Source of the DNA: Euptelea pleiosperma
Taxonomy: Eukaryota; Streptophyta; Magnoliopsida; Ranunculales; Eupteleaceae
Length of the DNA stretch: 64,000 nt
Assembly (NCBI GenBank): GCA_035048495.1
Contig: CM068543.1
Span: 28,323,751 to 28,387,750 of the forward strand
Reading direction: 5' to 3'
The position numbers were made by a program, and so were the translations under genes. The notes beneath the pieces were generated by a model. The model was given only the letters and a program-made list of their open reading frames with translations, was not told the origin of the DNA and ran no database searches. Position 1 is the first letter of the stretch; every line of letters begins with the position of its first letter. Shown here one piece after another: positions 25,506-37,929 of this stretch.

Positions 25506-27668
25506 TGATATTCGCTCAAAAGTGCTTATTTTAAGCAATTATCCTTTTAGCGTTATTGCATTCTCTTACGTAAAATACTCTATTTACCTATTTTTCTACG
25601 TAAGAGTCTCTTCTGTTGCGTAGAACACACTTTTCTGGACGAAATGGTATATTTGCATGCATTAAACACATTTTTGGAAGTCTAGACATTGAGTTGTTCT
25701 GATAAAGTCTCATTACGCGCTTCTTCTGTCGCAGGAAACCCCGATGGGACAATTCTCGGGAATGTGGGCCCACAACCAACCTCCAGAACCTACAATCACA
25801 GCTCATGAGCCAGTAGGCTGAGGATAAGAAAATGTAGACCAAGAGCGGGAAAAGCTAGAGAGTCGGAAGAGCCTGGGAAAAGACCAAGAGAGAGAAAGAA
25901 TCAAGCCCCAAGAGAAGAGAATAAAGGCATTAAAGCTTGACCAACTAACACAAGTCAAAGAATTGCTTAGTTGGTGAAGCATGAAGAAGACCAAGTCAAA
26001 GACCAGGGTTCAAGACCCTCTGCTAGCATTTTCTCTTTATTTTGTAATATTTTCTCTTTCCTCTAGATCCTCACTCTCTCTCTGCTCACAATCCAAATCA
26101 TCCGATCCTCTCTCCCTCATTAGTCACTCAATCCTATGGCCTACCTTAGCCAATATCCATCGCCCGATCATCACCATCCATCTCTACCGTACGATCATTC
26201 AGTCATTCTCCTGATCATCCATCTCACCATCTCAAAATCCAACGGCTTTCATCACTTCATATTCAAACACTATGGGCCTAAGCCAAGATAACACGCGGGC
26301 CCATTAGCAGTGACCAATGGCCTAGTCATTTAGTGTACCCCACAGCCTTTATTATAGAACATCTCTCTATTTCACCCGAAAGGGGAACTCTCCCAAGATT
26401 TGGAAATAAAACCCTAGATGTTTTATATATGGCAAATACTTTATCCAAAAGAAGGAAGTTTTAAAAGAAGAAAATCTTGTTACCATTTTGAACAAAACTA
26501 AGAAGGTTTGCCAAATAAAAGTTTCTTTTTGTGGGAAGATTTTCTTTTGTAAATGTTCTTCATTAATAAATCATTGTGGGCCCACTTTAAGCTAGAACCG
26601 TTGGAGAGAAGGCCTTCCACTTAAGAGAAATTAGAAACCATGGGTTTCTAATAAAGAAACCCACGGTTCCTATAAAAAGGAAGGGTATTTCATTGCTGGC
26701 TCTCTCTCCTTACATTCACTTCTAATCACCACGTTTCGGGATAAAAACCCTAGCCATCACCCACCATCTTCTCCTCTCCACGCTCTCCCATTCCATAGAA
26801 CCAAAAAAAAAAAAAAAAACCCTAGCAGCCGTCCTCCACCCTTCTCTCCATACTTTTTCCTAGTCGTTCCCACTTCACCGCCCACAGCACTTCCATCTTC
26901 GCCTCCCTCTCCTCATCTCCTCCACCGTTGTTACTTCACGGTCTGCACATCCAGCCATTGCTGCACAACAAAGAAAAAAAAAAAAAAAAAAAAAAAAATT
27001 TTTTTTAAGATCACCGGAGTTGCAGGTTGCAACTCCGGCGACCTCCATTAACGCCGGCACAGCTCCTGTGCTCTTCTTCCACGCGCCAGCAGGAGGTCGT
27101 CCATTGCTGCCACCAACCTTCCCTCTCCCTCCTTGCTGCTCAAAAACGGCAAGACTGCACCAAGGTGTAGCCGTTGTGAGCTTTCATCACCGGAGTTGCA
27201 GACCTGCAACTCCGGTCGGCCTCTCCTTCTCCCTTCTCTCGGACGTTCTCTAGTGGAGAACGATAGCCGCCCAGCACCTCCCTCAACTCCCACATCTTCA
27301 TCTTCCCTTCAAGAACCGAACTAGGTGAGATAAAATAAAAATCAAAAGAAAAAAAAAAAAAAGGAAGAAGAGAAGAACGTCTCACTTCTCTCCCTCACCT
27401 GGTTCTCATTCGGCTAGATCTCCACCTTCGGGCGTCATCTTCTTCATCTACCATCACTGGCCGGTATTCCTAGCAGAACTCGTTCACCATTGTAGGTCTG
27501 CAACTCATCAACACACTACGCACCAATTCGCCCTCCATATATCCTCATCTTCCAACGGCAACAATTATTACCACATCCTTCCTCCATCAAGGCCATCGCA
27601 ATCTCCACATGCTGTGCAACATTCCAAATCATTGAACATCCTCTCTCTCCCCCTACAAGCAGCCACAC

Positions 27669-27720
<52 letters not shown>

Positions 27721-28300
27721 TAAAGAAGAATGAAGGTGGGAAGAGGTAAAGCTTCTTGTCTTTAGTTGCTGCCCATCCTTGCTGATTCGTCTCCACTCCA
27801 AGGTAAGAGTTCTCTTCTCTCTCTAGATCTCTCCACTTTCTCTCTCCCCCATATTTTCTCTCTCTAGGATAGCCTTCTTCGATGTTTCTCTCTCTACATT
27901 TTCTCATTTCTCTCTCTAATTTTTATGGTTTTCTAGGTTAATTTTTTAATTTAGTTTGATTTTGTAAGACTCATTGAGGATGAATAAAATTATTATTTTT
28001 GCATTTGTTAGTTTACTTTTGTGTTTTTGATTATTTGTGGTAATTTCTCTCTCTAAAAATCACTAAGAATGTTTTAAATCCATCACCATTCTCACCTCTC
28101 CATGTTTTCTTGATAAAAATCCGTCATTTCATGTCGTTGAATTACGCAAACTAACCCCGAGTGCGGATCGACATCCGACACGAGCCACTGTACAACCCTG
28201 TGATTTTTGCAGGATTTGAGTGAAAAAGAATCGGATAATTACAAATATTGTTGAGATCTAGGATTTCCGAAACCAACGACGCGGAAAAATCCTACTTTCA
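25506..28300 (+). repeat. LTR 3 of element E
   Basis: This 2795-bp LTR matches LTR 1, including 48 A residues at 27670-27717, the TATA box at 26671-26678 and hairpins at 27014-27038 and 27189-27216. It ends CTTTCA and is followed at once by the A polyprotein (28301), not by a primer site, so it is the outer 3' LTR of the array. Confidence 0.93.
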
Positions 28301-29229
28301 ATGTCTATGCCCCAGATGTCAAATATTTCATCGATTAAGATGGGAGTGAGGGGCATTATGTTCCTCTAGGAGATGCGGCCAAGATGCTGGCAATTATGAC
28401 ATGTTTTGCTGAAGATATGGGCATCTTTAAATAGTGTGGGCCAGTAGAATCCGCATTGCAGCACTTTTTCTACAGTCTTCTTAGTGCTAAAACGGCCACC
28501 ACAAGGTTGGTCATGACACGAGGACAAGATATTGAGTTGGTCCGTCTCAGGTACACAGAGACGAATGATCTAGTCAGGATAATATTTATACAAATAAGGG
28601 TCGTCCCAAGAGTAGTACTTAACTCTTGTTAGGAATTGGCTTCTGTCCTGTTTTGACTAGTGTGAAGGCATTTCTTCGGTAACAAGGTAGTTGACAATGT
28701 CAGTATACCATGGATTAACAGAGATATCGAACAGTTGTTCGTCTGGAAAGGTCTCATGGATGGGCTGGGTGTCGAAGGATGACTCTAAAGTCAGTTTAGA
28801 CAAGTGATCAGCCACTACATTCTCAATTCCTTTCTTGTCATTGATCTTGAGGTCGAATTCCTACAGTAATAGAATCCATCAAATTAATCGACGCTTGGTT
28901 TCCTTTTTCGATATGAGATAATGAAGGGCTGCATGATCAGTGTACACGACCACCATAGTGGCTAAGAGGTACGGACGGAACTTATCAAGGGCGAAGACTA
29001 CCACCAAGAGTTCTTTTTCAGTGGTAGAGTAATTCATTTGGGCAGAGTTAAGAGTTTTGTTCGCATAGTAGATCACGTGTGACCTTTTGTCAACTCTTTG
29101 CCCGAGAACGGCTCCTAACGCGTAGTCAGAAGCATCACACATCACCTTAAAAGGTAGAGTCCAATCCAGGAGATGGATAATGGGTGCAAAAGTGAGCTCA
29201 GATTTGAGATGCTCAAAGGCCTTGACACA
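28301..29229 (-). pseudogene. Gypsy element A, middle part: RNase H to integrase N-terminus
   Basis: This continues, on the minus strand, the fragment that ends at 1097. Positions 29145-28879 encode an RNase H segment with [20 protein letters not shown] and YTDHAAL. Lower positions encode the linker and the start of integrase with several stops, for example near 28338 and 28432. It is interrupted at 28300/28301 by E and ends at 29229, where B begins. The sequence next upstream in A (reverse transcriptase) is missing. Confidence 0.9.
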
Positions 29230-29393
29230 TGAGATTCGCTTAAAAGTGCATATTTTCCACTGTTATCTTCTAAGCGTTATCACACTCTCCTACGTAAAAC
29301 TGCTCTAATTATCCACTTTTCTACGTAAGAGTCTCTTTTATTGTATAGAACACACTTTTCTGAACGAAATGGTATATTTGCATGCATTAAACG
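29230..29393 (+). repeat. 5' LTR of gypsy element B, first segment
   Basis: It starts TGAGATTCGC and matches the first part of the E LTR (ACGTAAAA, GCATGCATTAAAC). The preceding ACACA (29225-29229) is the expected left target duplication. The LTR is split by solo LTR F and resumes at 33052; AAACG is duplicated at 29389-29393 and 33052-33056. Confidence 0.88.
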
Positions 29394-30729
29394 TGTAATA
29401 CCCTGAACTTTCGCTCTAGGGTATTACGGTAAATTCACCTAAGAATGGAAACCTGAAACTTTTTCAGACTCTTATTATTGTTTTTATTGTTAAATATCAT
29501 GTATGAGTATGTATATTTAATTTGGTTTTATTTTAATAACTTTGAAAAACCTGCTATTTTTGAAATTCGTTCTTTAGGGCAAAATTCCTGCTAAGAATAA
29601 TGAACTATAACTTGCAGGGGACTTTTTTTCCTCAGCTAACATTCTAGAACTTTTATAAAAAAATTATTTTGTGGGCCCGAGACACCAAAAATATTCCTAT
29701 TTTATCTTTACCAACTTACCTGTGAAATTTGGAACCTTTCTTGATACATGAAAACCCTAGCGGGAGATTTCGGGAGATTTTGACAAAAATAGTATTTTCG
29801 TAATTTTTAAACTTTCCTACCATTCTTATATTTTTAAAAATAATATTTAATTATATTTAATTTATTTAATAGGAGTGTGGGACCCACGAATTATTTTCGG
29901 GTCATTCCGATATCACTTGACACTTTTTCGGTGCTTTGAACGTTTTTTTATGATTTTTATGTATTTAGACTACTTTTATGTGATTTGTGTGTGTGACATG
30001 TGTCAATACCTTATTAGATGGACTTTTAAATTATATAATATAGTTTGATTAAATTAATTTATAATTCTTTGTGTTATGATTATTGGGTGGGCCCGTATGG
30101 CTAATCTAGAAACCTTTTGGACTTAATAATATTCTTAAATGAAGCCTATTGATGTATATGGGCCTTGGGCCCATTCCTAACCCATTAATAGTGTAAAATA
30201 TAAGTTTTTGAGGGTTGAAAAAGTCATCCCTTTAATAGTTACGAATTTCAACAAAATAGAAACCCTAATCCTTCCATAAACCTATTTATTAAAAACCCTA
30301 AAGCTTTAGAAGCTTTCACAACCCAACTCCATTAAAGAATAGAGCAAGCTCCATTAAACCTTCATCCAAGCACCGATCGCACTCGAGCAAGAAGGAAGAA
30401 TTGACGGGGACTCCGATTTGAAGAACATACTCCGAGGAGAGGACGATCCGACGACTTTCAAATTTGAAGAAACTTTTGATTTTCATTAAAGTTCAAGAAA
30501 CCTTAAGGTAAGTGCGCTTGATCTATCCTATACTTGTTTTTCTTCAAGAGTTTGTTTTTCTTTCATTAGGTAATGGTTGATACTCATTATAAATTAATTT
30601 CAATTATATTTACTTTATTCTTATTGGGTTGAGCTTTATTTTGGGCCACCATGATGGATTTGGCCATGGTCTATTTTGTGCCTATAACGGATGACTATGT
30701 TCTTTATCATTTTCGTTATATTTTTATAA

Positions 30730-31640
30730 TTTAAATATTTTTATAATTATTTTTTTCTAAATACTCTGTGAATCTATTTTTTAAAACCGTTTAGTTTGTA
30801 TTTTTCTGATTTTTATTGATTAAGTTATGATTTTTCTAAGTTGTATGACTTTACCAAAAAACTCAGAATTTCAGATTTTACACGGTCTGATTCACTTGAG
30901 ATTTCGATCTATATTTTTAACTTAAATATTTTTCTAATTATTTTTCATGGATACCTCTATCAATCTAGTTTTTAGAACCTTTGAGTTTATATTTTTCTGA
31001 TTTGTATTGATTAAGTTATGAATTTTCAAACGTCCTGGACTTTTCTGTAAAACCCAGAATTCCAGATTTTACACGGTCCACTTCACTTGAAATTTCGATC
31101 TATATTTTTAACCTAAATATTTTTTTAATTATTTTTCACAGATACCTCTATCAATCTAGTTTCTATAACCTTTGATTTTGTATTTTTCCAATTTTTATTG
31201 ATTTAGTTATGATTTTTTAAATGTGCTAGACTTTTCTATAAAACCCAGAATCTCAGATTCTGTCCGACCCACTTCATTAAGGGTTTCGACCCATATTTTG
31301 AATCTAAATATTTTTCTATTTTTTTTCCTCAATACCTCCTTAAATCTAGTTTCTATAACATTTGAGTTTATATTTTTCTGATTTGTATTGATTAAGTTAT
31401 AATTTTTCAAATGTGCAAGACTTTTTTGTATCCCGGATTCTGTCCGGCCCAATTAATTAAGAGTTTTGACCTATATTTTGAATCTGAATATTTTTCTATT
31501 TATTTTTCCTAAAAACCTCTATGAATCTAGTTTTTAAATCCATTGAGTTTATATTTTTCTAATTCATATTTATTTAGTTATGATTTTTATAATACAGTAC
31601 ATTTTTTGTAAAAAATCTATTAATTGTTCGTGGTTCGGTC
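30730..31640. repeat. Tandem array of about 191 bp units in solo LTR F
   Basis: An AT-rich unit recurs with anchors at 30733, 30924, 31115, 31306 and 31486, giving spacings of 191, 191, 191 and 180. Each unit holds AAATATTTTT, a CTCTATCAATCTAG-like piece and an AACCCAGAAT-like piece. The copies have clearly diverged. Confidence 0.8.
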
Positions 31641-31689
31641 ATGATTATTAACTATTAAGGTTTTAACCTTGTTGTTTGACTAAACCCTA

Positions 31690-32140
31690 GATGGTTTGAC
31701 CTATACCTGTATGCATGGGGATCCCACCCATGTGTCTTGGATCTCTAATAGGGTTCGGCCAAGTGTCTTGGATCCCTCTTTAGGGTTCGACCTTGTGTCA
31801 TGGATTCCTCATAGGGTTCGGCCATGGCGTGTTGGATTCTCTTACAATTTTCACTTATATTATTCATCGATGTTGATTGTGATATTTGGTCATGTCTTAT
31901 TGACTATTATACCTAGATGGTTCGACCTATACTTGTATGCATGGGGATCCCTCCCATGTGTCTTGGATCCCTCATAGGGTTCGGCCAAGTGTCTTGGATC
32001 CCTTTTTAGGGTTCGACCTTGTGTCATGGATCCCTCATAGGGTTCGGCCATGGTGTATTGGATTGTCTTATGATTTTTACTTATATTATTCATCCGTGTT
32101 GATCGTGACCTTCGGTGATTATTACATGTTATTCATGGTT
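31690..32140. repeat. Two-copy 226-bp tandem repeat in solo LTR F
   Basis: GATGGTTTGACCTATAC at 31690 recurs as GATGGTTCGACCTATAC at 31916. Within each unit the phrase AGGGTTCGGCC ... GTGTCTTGGATCCCT is itself repeated two to three times, giving a nested repeat. The frames that run through it are repeat-driven. Confidence 0.8.
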
Positions 32141-33051
32141 AACCCTAATTCGTTTCCATATTATTACTCTTAATGATCATTGGTTCATTTTATATTTATA
32201 TTTAAATGTTAAATACATGTGTGCTTATATCGTGTAACCCTAGTACATCTTGTTGCCATACCATGATCATCACGTCATTTCATATAAGGGGTGCATAAGG
32301 GAACGGGGTTGAAGTATATTATATACGTTATATTGGTTTTATCAATTAATCAGGGTTCGGTACCCTAGGGTGAAAGGCCCCAGACGTTATTATATCCTGC
32401 AGATGGGTCAATGAGACCACTCCCAGTGCGGGAAGGAGATGGAGACCCTATGTGGTTATGGGTACTAGTTGCATTTGCATCCCGTACTCACTTGCATTCA
32501 CCCTCATATTCATGTCATCCTTATTATATGATTGAGATGCATACCTTGATTTAAAACTTGTATAGTATGATATCATACATGCACACTGTTGTATTACTGG
32601 GCCTCGGCTCACGGTGCTACACCGATACCATTTTCAGATTTTGAGGAATCGGATACGTGAGATGATTTTGAGGCGAAAGACTCTGGTACATTCGAGGAGA
32701 TCGGCGAGGATTTTGGGAGTCAATCCCACATTTAGAAGACTTGATTTTGACTGTTATAAACATTGGTTATTTATTTTCACAGGCATGTAAGCCTTCGATT
32801 GAGAGCATATTCTCATCTTCTTCTCTCCACATTTAGTTGATTGATTAAATTATTTGAATTATAAATTATTTGTTTTCTATATCTAGAATTCTTTTTCTTC
32901 TTTTACTTAGTGGGTTTTCGAATGAACCTTAGTAGTCTAATTGACCTAATTGGACCACTAGGGGACATTCATGGATCACCTCTGGGTTCGGGTACGGGTC
33001 GATCCACGGATTTTCGGGTCTTATCTGGGTATCCGGATTCGGGGCGTGACA

Positions 33052-35568
33052 AAACGCATTTCTGGAAGTCTAAGTATAAAGACGTTATGATCAAGTCTCA
33101 TTACGTGCTCTTCTCTTGCAGAAAACTCGATTGGGCTATTCTCGAGACTTGCAGGCCCACGATCAACCACAGAAGCCTAATATCAAAGCTTAAAGAGCCA
33201 ACATGCTATGACTAGAAGATACAGGCCAAGTTAGGGTCAAATTAGAAGATCACGGAGCCAGTCCAAAGAACTAAAAGAGATGGAGAGCTGATGACCAAGA
33301 GACGGACCAAAGCAGTCGAAGCCACATGAAATGAGAAGAAAATGATAATCTGCTTTGTTGGCAAAGCCCGAGAAGAAAACATATTGAAAACCAAGCTTCC
33401 AGATCCTCCGCTAGCAGTTATCTCTGTAGTCTGTAGAGTTTTCTCTCTCATCTCTCCTATTTCTCTTTCATCTCTCTTCATCTCTCTATACATCACCACC
33501 TGATCCTCAGATCTACTGACCTAACCTCAGAACTCCTGCCCGTTGGCTCTGTCTCATCTCCCTTAGCTTTTTGACGGTAGGATCTTCTATCGGACTGTTG
33601 GATCTTCCACCGGACCGTTGGATCTCTCTAGATCCATCGATCTACCAATCTAGGTCCCAATCCAGTCACCATCCATCCGATCGTCATCAAATTGTCTGTC
33701 ACATCATCTTGTGAGACGATGGACATCATCAATCCATGTGGGCCAATAGACGGGCCCATCATCATCGACCCGTGACCCAGCCATTTAGTGGACCCTGTGA
33801 ATTTTAAAAAAATTCAAATTAAATTTTAAAAATGTGGGGGGTCCACTAAATGGGGAAATCCCCCAAAGAAAGTGATTTAAAAAAAAAATATTTTTTTATT
33901 TTTAAAAAACCCCATTTTCCATTAAAGGAAAGTGGAAAGTTTATAAAGGAGAGGAGAAGGGTTCGTTTGAACCCTAATCCCGAACCCAATCCCTCTCTTA
34001 TCTCCTCCTATCCTTCCCCAAAACCCCCTTCTCCTTATTCCCCTCTCCTTCGGCCCCATTTATCTTCTTCTTCTTCATCTTCTTCACCTTCTTCTCACGG
34101 AGTTGCTGGTTTGCAACTCCGGCCGTCTCCACCTTCTTCTTCTTCCTTTCTTCTTCTCTTCTTCTTCCTTCTTTTCTGCTTCTCTTCTTGAAACTCCTTC
34201 TAACGCTGCTCCGACCGGCGTTCCATCTCCTAACGGCATTACCTGCTACAAATGCCAGTTGCCTCCATCCACCGTCCACAACCGTTGCAGCCCCACCAAG
34301 GGTCTGGGCAACGGCTCGATTAGAGCCACCACGACCCGCAACTCCACCTGCTGCCTCTTACAGAACCGCTGCATCTTCTCTTCTTCGTTTTTCTTCATTT
34401 TTTTATCTTCTTCTCCACGTTTTCTACCAGAGTTGCAGCCTGCAACTCTGGCCAGCAACGCCCCCCAACTTTCCTTCTGCCTTACAACAGCTGCTGTTGC
34501 CTTCTCCTCCCTTGCCGCCTCTCTGTCAGCCGTCTGAAGATCCTCTCTTCTGCCTCACAAGACCGCCACTTACCTGCTGGATCGTCTGAACTCCAGCCGC
34601 CCCTCTCCCTTGGACCGTCCCCATCTCTCCATGCTGGTCGCCCCCTTTTGAAGCCGTCCCTGGTTCGTTTCCTCCTGGATCACCACCTGTAACGCCTAAA
34701 GGAGAAGCCGTTCTTATCTTCTTCTTCGCTAGGCTCCCTTCGGCGATGCACACCGGCAAAGCATGCTCCACTGACCGGAGTTGCAACCTACAACTTCGGT
34801 GACCGCCATTAGCACTGGTAACCTTCCCTAAGGAGCACTGTTATAAAGAATCCCAAGTTCTGAACCGCCTCCACCATGTGCTGCCTCTCTTGGCTGGACT
34901 GCCATTCAAACCTCCTCAAGGTGGACCACCTGCCCTCACCTTATTCCACCACAACATCAGCCTAGCACACCGTGGAGCACCACCATCCTCCTCCGGCAAG
35001 CTAGCATCAAAATCTTCTCCAATCTCTCATCTTGCTAACTTGGCCAGTCTATGGGCTGGTCCCATTCATCTAAGGTAGTTCTCTCTCTCTAACTCTCTCT
35101 TGGTCAGCCCTTTTCTCTCTCTAGGTTTGGTTTATTTCTCATCCTTCTCTCTTTATATCTCACTTCTTTAACAGCATTCTAGTTAATTAATTAGTTTTTA
35201 TGATTTTATTAAATCAAGCATTGTAACTTTAAATTCTTATTAATGAAGAAAGTTGATTGGAATATCATTGTTTTCATTCTCGTTTCATTATCTTCACTTA
35301 TGATTTCTAGTGATTTACAATGTTCACTCCAAAAGGTCTTGTTTTAATCCCAAGTCCCATCTCTCTCATCTCTCTACCAATTTCAAGCTAAGAAATTCAT
35401 CAGTTTATGTAGTCTCTTTGCGCTAACTAACCCTAGAGTGCGGATTGACATCCGACACGAATCCCAATACAAAAGTTTATATTTTGCAGGATTAAAATTC
35501 GGATCAAATTACAAATGTATTGAGATTAGGGTTTTCGTAATCAACGACGCGAAAAAACCCTACTTTCA
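33052..35568 (+). repeat. 5' LTR of gypsy element B, second segment
   Basis: It resumes the LTR interrupted by F and ends CTTTCA directly before a primer site. Without F the LTR is about 2676 bp, close to the 2795 bp of E. A TATA-like TTTATAAAGG is near 33943. It carries three hairpins of the same family as E, at 34098-34121, 34427-34451 and 34774-34800. Confidence 0.88.
34427..34451 (+). repeat. LTR hairpin with apparent compensatory change (element B)
   Basis: The arms are CCAGAGTTGCA and TGCAACTCTGG with a 3-nt loop (GCC). Compared with hairpin 1 of E, the third base pair is A-T in place of G-C and both arms have changed, so pairing is kept. Neighbouring copies at 34098-34121 (9-bp arms) and 34774-34800 (one G-U-type pair) belong to the same family. 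Confidence 0.75.
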
Positions 35569-35570
35569 AA

Positions 35571-35590
35571 TGGCGCCGTTGCCCATCGGG
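35571..35590 (+). promoter_or_regulatory. Primer binding site of element B
   Basis: TGGCGCCGTTGCCCATCGGG lies 2 nt after the LTR and is closer to the common tRNA-Asp site (TGGCGCCGTTGCC) than that of E. Confidence 0.85.
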
Positions 35591-37268
35591 TGTACGGGAG
35601 TACGAAAAAGGACGTAAAGACAGAATTAGAAAGTTGTCAAATCGGAAAGCTGCTCAATTTGGACAGCCCGACCTTTTCGGGAAACTTTCTATTTTTTTTA
35701 TTTTTAGTGATTTTTAGCAGTCTTTTAAATTACTATTTTTAATGCCTCGGACGGCCGGGTGCAGAGTTGTAATAATTTAAGAATTTTATTGCTTTCCAAA
35801 TAACTGCTAGATCTTGTTTTAAGGTTTTTTAGAAACCCTAGATTAAGTGAAAAATACAAAAAAAAATTTCAAAAAAAATTAGGGTTTTCGTTTCTTGCTA
35901 TTTTTAGATAGATTCTAGGATTTTCTATTTTTGGATAGTTTTCAGACACATCGGAATCTCGAAATTAGGGTTCTCTTTTTTAGGACATTCCAATTTTGGA
36001 GAGAGTCTATTTATAGATATTCTCTAATTTTGGAAAATTCTAAAATAGGAGATCTTCTAATTTGAAAAGATTTCTCAATTTGGGAAATTTCCAAAATATA
36101 CGGGATTTTAAATCTTCATTGTATTTGGAAGGTTTTCTTATTTGAGAACATTTGAAAAGAGAAAGTTTCGAATCTAAATTCAAAAATTTCTATTCTCAAA
36201 CTTCGAACCATAATTGGAAACAAGTCTATTACCGGCTAAAATCAATGTGTGTTTCATGAAACCCTAATAGCCGATCAAACCTTCCAATAAATATCCCACA
36301 ACCCTAGACCTAATCTAAACATTGAGTGTAGGAACACAATCCAGTGTGGGTAGGGAGCGAAAGCTCAAAGAGGTGGAGTCGGGCCCAAGCCCATTTGGAT
36401 ACCCCTCCCTAACCCACGGAGGCGACCCCATGGCATGGCCCACGGGAGGTAAGTCTCTATCCTCGCCTCGAATGCGATACAGAGCAATTTGAGTGAGTCA
36501 TTGCCGCATGTCAATTTGTTTTCTAGCAACAACTTACTCGACTTGCGTGGCGTGGCCGTTAATCAATCAACTCTAAGGAAGCAGACCCAGCTCCAAATTG
36601 AAACTGGTAGGATTTCATCACCCACCTCATCATTCCAACTGATTTGATCTCAAGGCTCCATTTAATTAAAAAGAATCAAGAAGTAGAGCCAATTAGCCTG
36701 GTGTTCGAGGAAAAATCCACACAAAGCGAATCCGCTTAACATCCAATCAAAATAAGACCACGAGCGCGGGTCCCTGTTGTTTAACACACCCATAAGTCCC
36801 TGCTACTCAAGTACATTGAGTTCGACGTGGCATCTTGGACTATTCGGCGGTTAGTTGCATGTGGACTAGGAACACGCACCAACCCTAGCTTAACCCGATA
36901 GAACATTCTTCTTATCTACTTGACCAATCCGGTTAGTCTGGGACGTACTTAAGACAGCCATTGTGCCACACATCTGTCTAGGCTTCGGATTGCCTTGTTG
37001 TTGGCTAGAGTTAGTACTAAAGGATTCGCTCTGAAAAGTGTAGCCTGGTGAGAACCTCTGAGTGCAAACAGTTAGTTCGGCAGTTAAAAGATAAATCAGT
37101 GGTTCGCACACTGTCATAATCTACTCTAGCCCCAAAACTAACAAAGATAATTCCTAAAATATATCCTGATTGCTTAGAATAGGATTATCTGTGCTTGGTG
37201 TGCATCATTTAGGATAGTGTTCCTCTCTGGTAACTTTTTGCCAAGTATAGAGCTTGCCTCATCGGCGT
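35591..37268 (+). other. 5' leader of element B
   Basis: It corresponds to the E leader. About 36330-37250 is nearly identical to E 4670-5590, including the GAGCGAAAGCTC hairpin near 36357-36368. The stretch before it (about 35830-36300) is much more diverged. No long open frame. Confidence 0.7.
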
Positions 37269-37545
37269 ATGCCCATTTGGACTCGTCCGAACAAACGCTT
37301 GATTCGATCTGAGAATCACGTACCTACAGTAGATCCTCCACGGAATCCTTCCCCATCTCTTTCCCCACCCGCCTCTCCCAGTATTACTACCTTTGTAGTA
37401 ATGGTAGCCGAACGACCTCTTATCAATACGTTCGCCCCTATCTCGGCTAATCCACCCACTTGCATTGTTCTCCCACCTACTACAACGATACAGTTTGAGA
37501 TCAGGCTGCAGATGATCCAAATGCTGCCAACTTTTCACGGTCTCC
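37269..37545 (+). pseudogene. Gag start of element B, cut by solo LTR G
   Basis: The ATG at 37269 begins a protein close to the N-terminus of E gag (tryptophan- and proline-rich start, then [13 protein letters not shown] and [15 protein letters not shown] segments). After about 92 codons the frame runs into reversed solo LTR G at 37546. It resumes at 42083. Confidence 0.88.
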
Positions 37546-37929
37546 TGAAAGAAGGATTTTTCCGTGTCGTCAATTTGGAAACCCTAACTTCAACAATATT
37601 TGTAAAATCCGATTATCTGCAAAATGTAACTTGTATAGCAGTACGTGTCGGATGTCGATCCGCACTCGGTGTGAGTTAGCACAATAAGGAATTAAAACTG
37701 ACAAATAATATACAGAGAGAAATGAGAATGGTGGAATAGATGAGAAGGGCGAGTCGATTTAAAAACAACATTCATTTGAGATTCAGAACACCAAAATATC
37801 AAAAACAACTTCATTAATCATCAAAGAGTACGTACATAAATCAAAATAACAGAAATAAAGAAAGCATATAAGAAAGCATGTAAAGGGATGAGAGATGAAG
37901 AGGTAAGGGAAAGAAACGTCCATTGAAAT

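Larger units (their letters stand above)
1098..28300 (+). mobile_element. Gypsy (Athila-type) element E: tandem array LTR-internal-LTR-internal-LTR
   Basis: Three LTRs (1098-3892, 13303-16096, 25506-28300) alternate with two internal regions of 9410 and 9409 bp. Each LTR begins TGATATTCGC and ends CTTTCA. The boundaries are confirmed by solo LTR G of the same family, which is flanked by an exact target duplication. The array as a whole is flanked by ATGTG (1093-1097) and ATGTC (28301-28305), a 4-of-5 match. The A polyprotein resumes on the far side, so the array behaves as one insertion that was later duplicated. Differences I could see between copies are one A in a poly(A) tract of the middle LTR, one A in a poly(A) tract of internal copy 2, and one substitution (A at 11969, G at 24172). 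Unequal LTR-LTR recombination is the likely origin; an assembly duplication is the alternative. Confidence 0.93.
29394..33051. mobile_element. Solo LTR F (3658 bp), gypsy-type
   Basis: It begins TGTAATACCC, ends GGGGCGTGACA, and is flanked by an exact 5-bp target duplication AAACG. There is no primer site, polypurine tract or coding sequence, so it is a solo LTR left by LTR-LTR recombination. It contains two tandem arrays (about 30730-31640 and 31690-32140). The length and GGGGCGTGACA end recall Tekay/Del chromovirus LTRs, but that lineage call is inference. Orientation is unsure. Confidence 0.85.
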
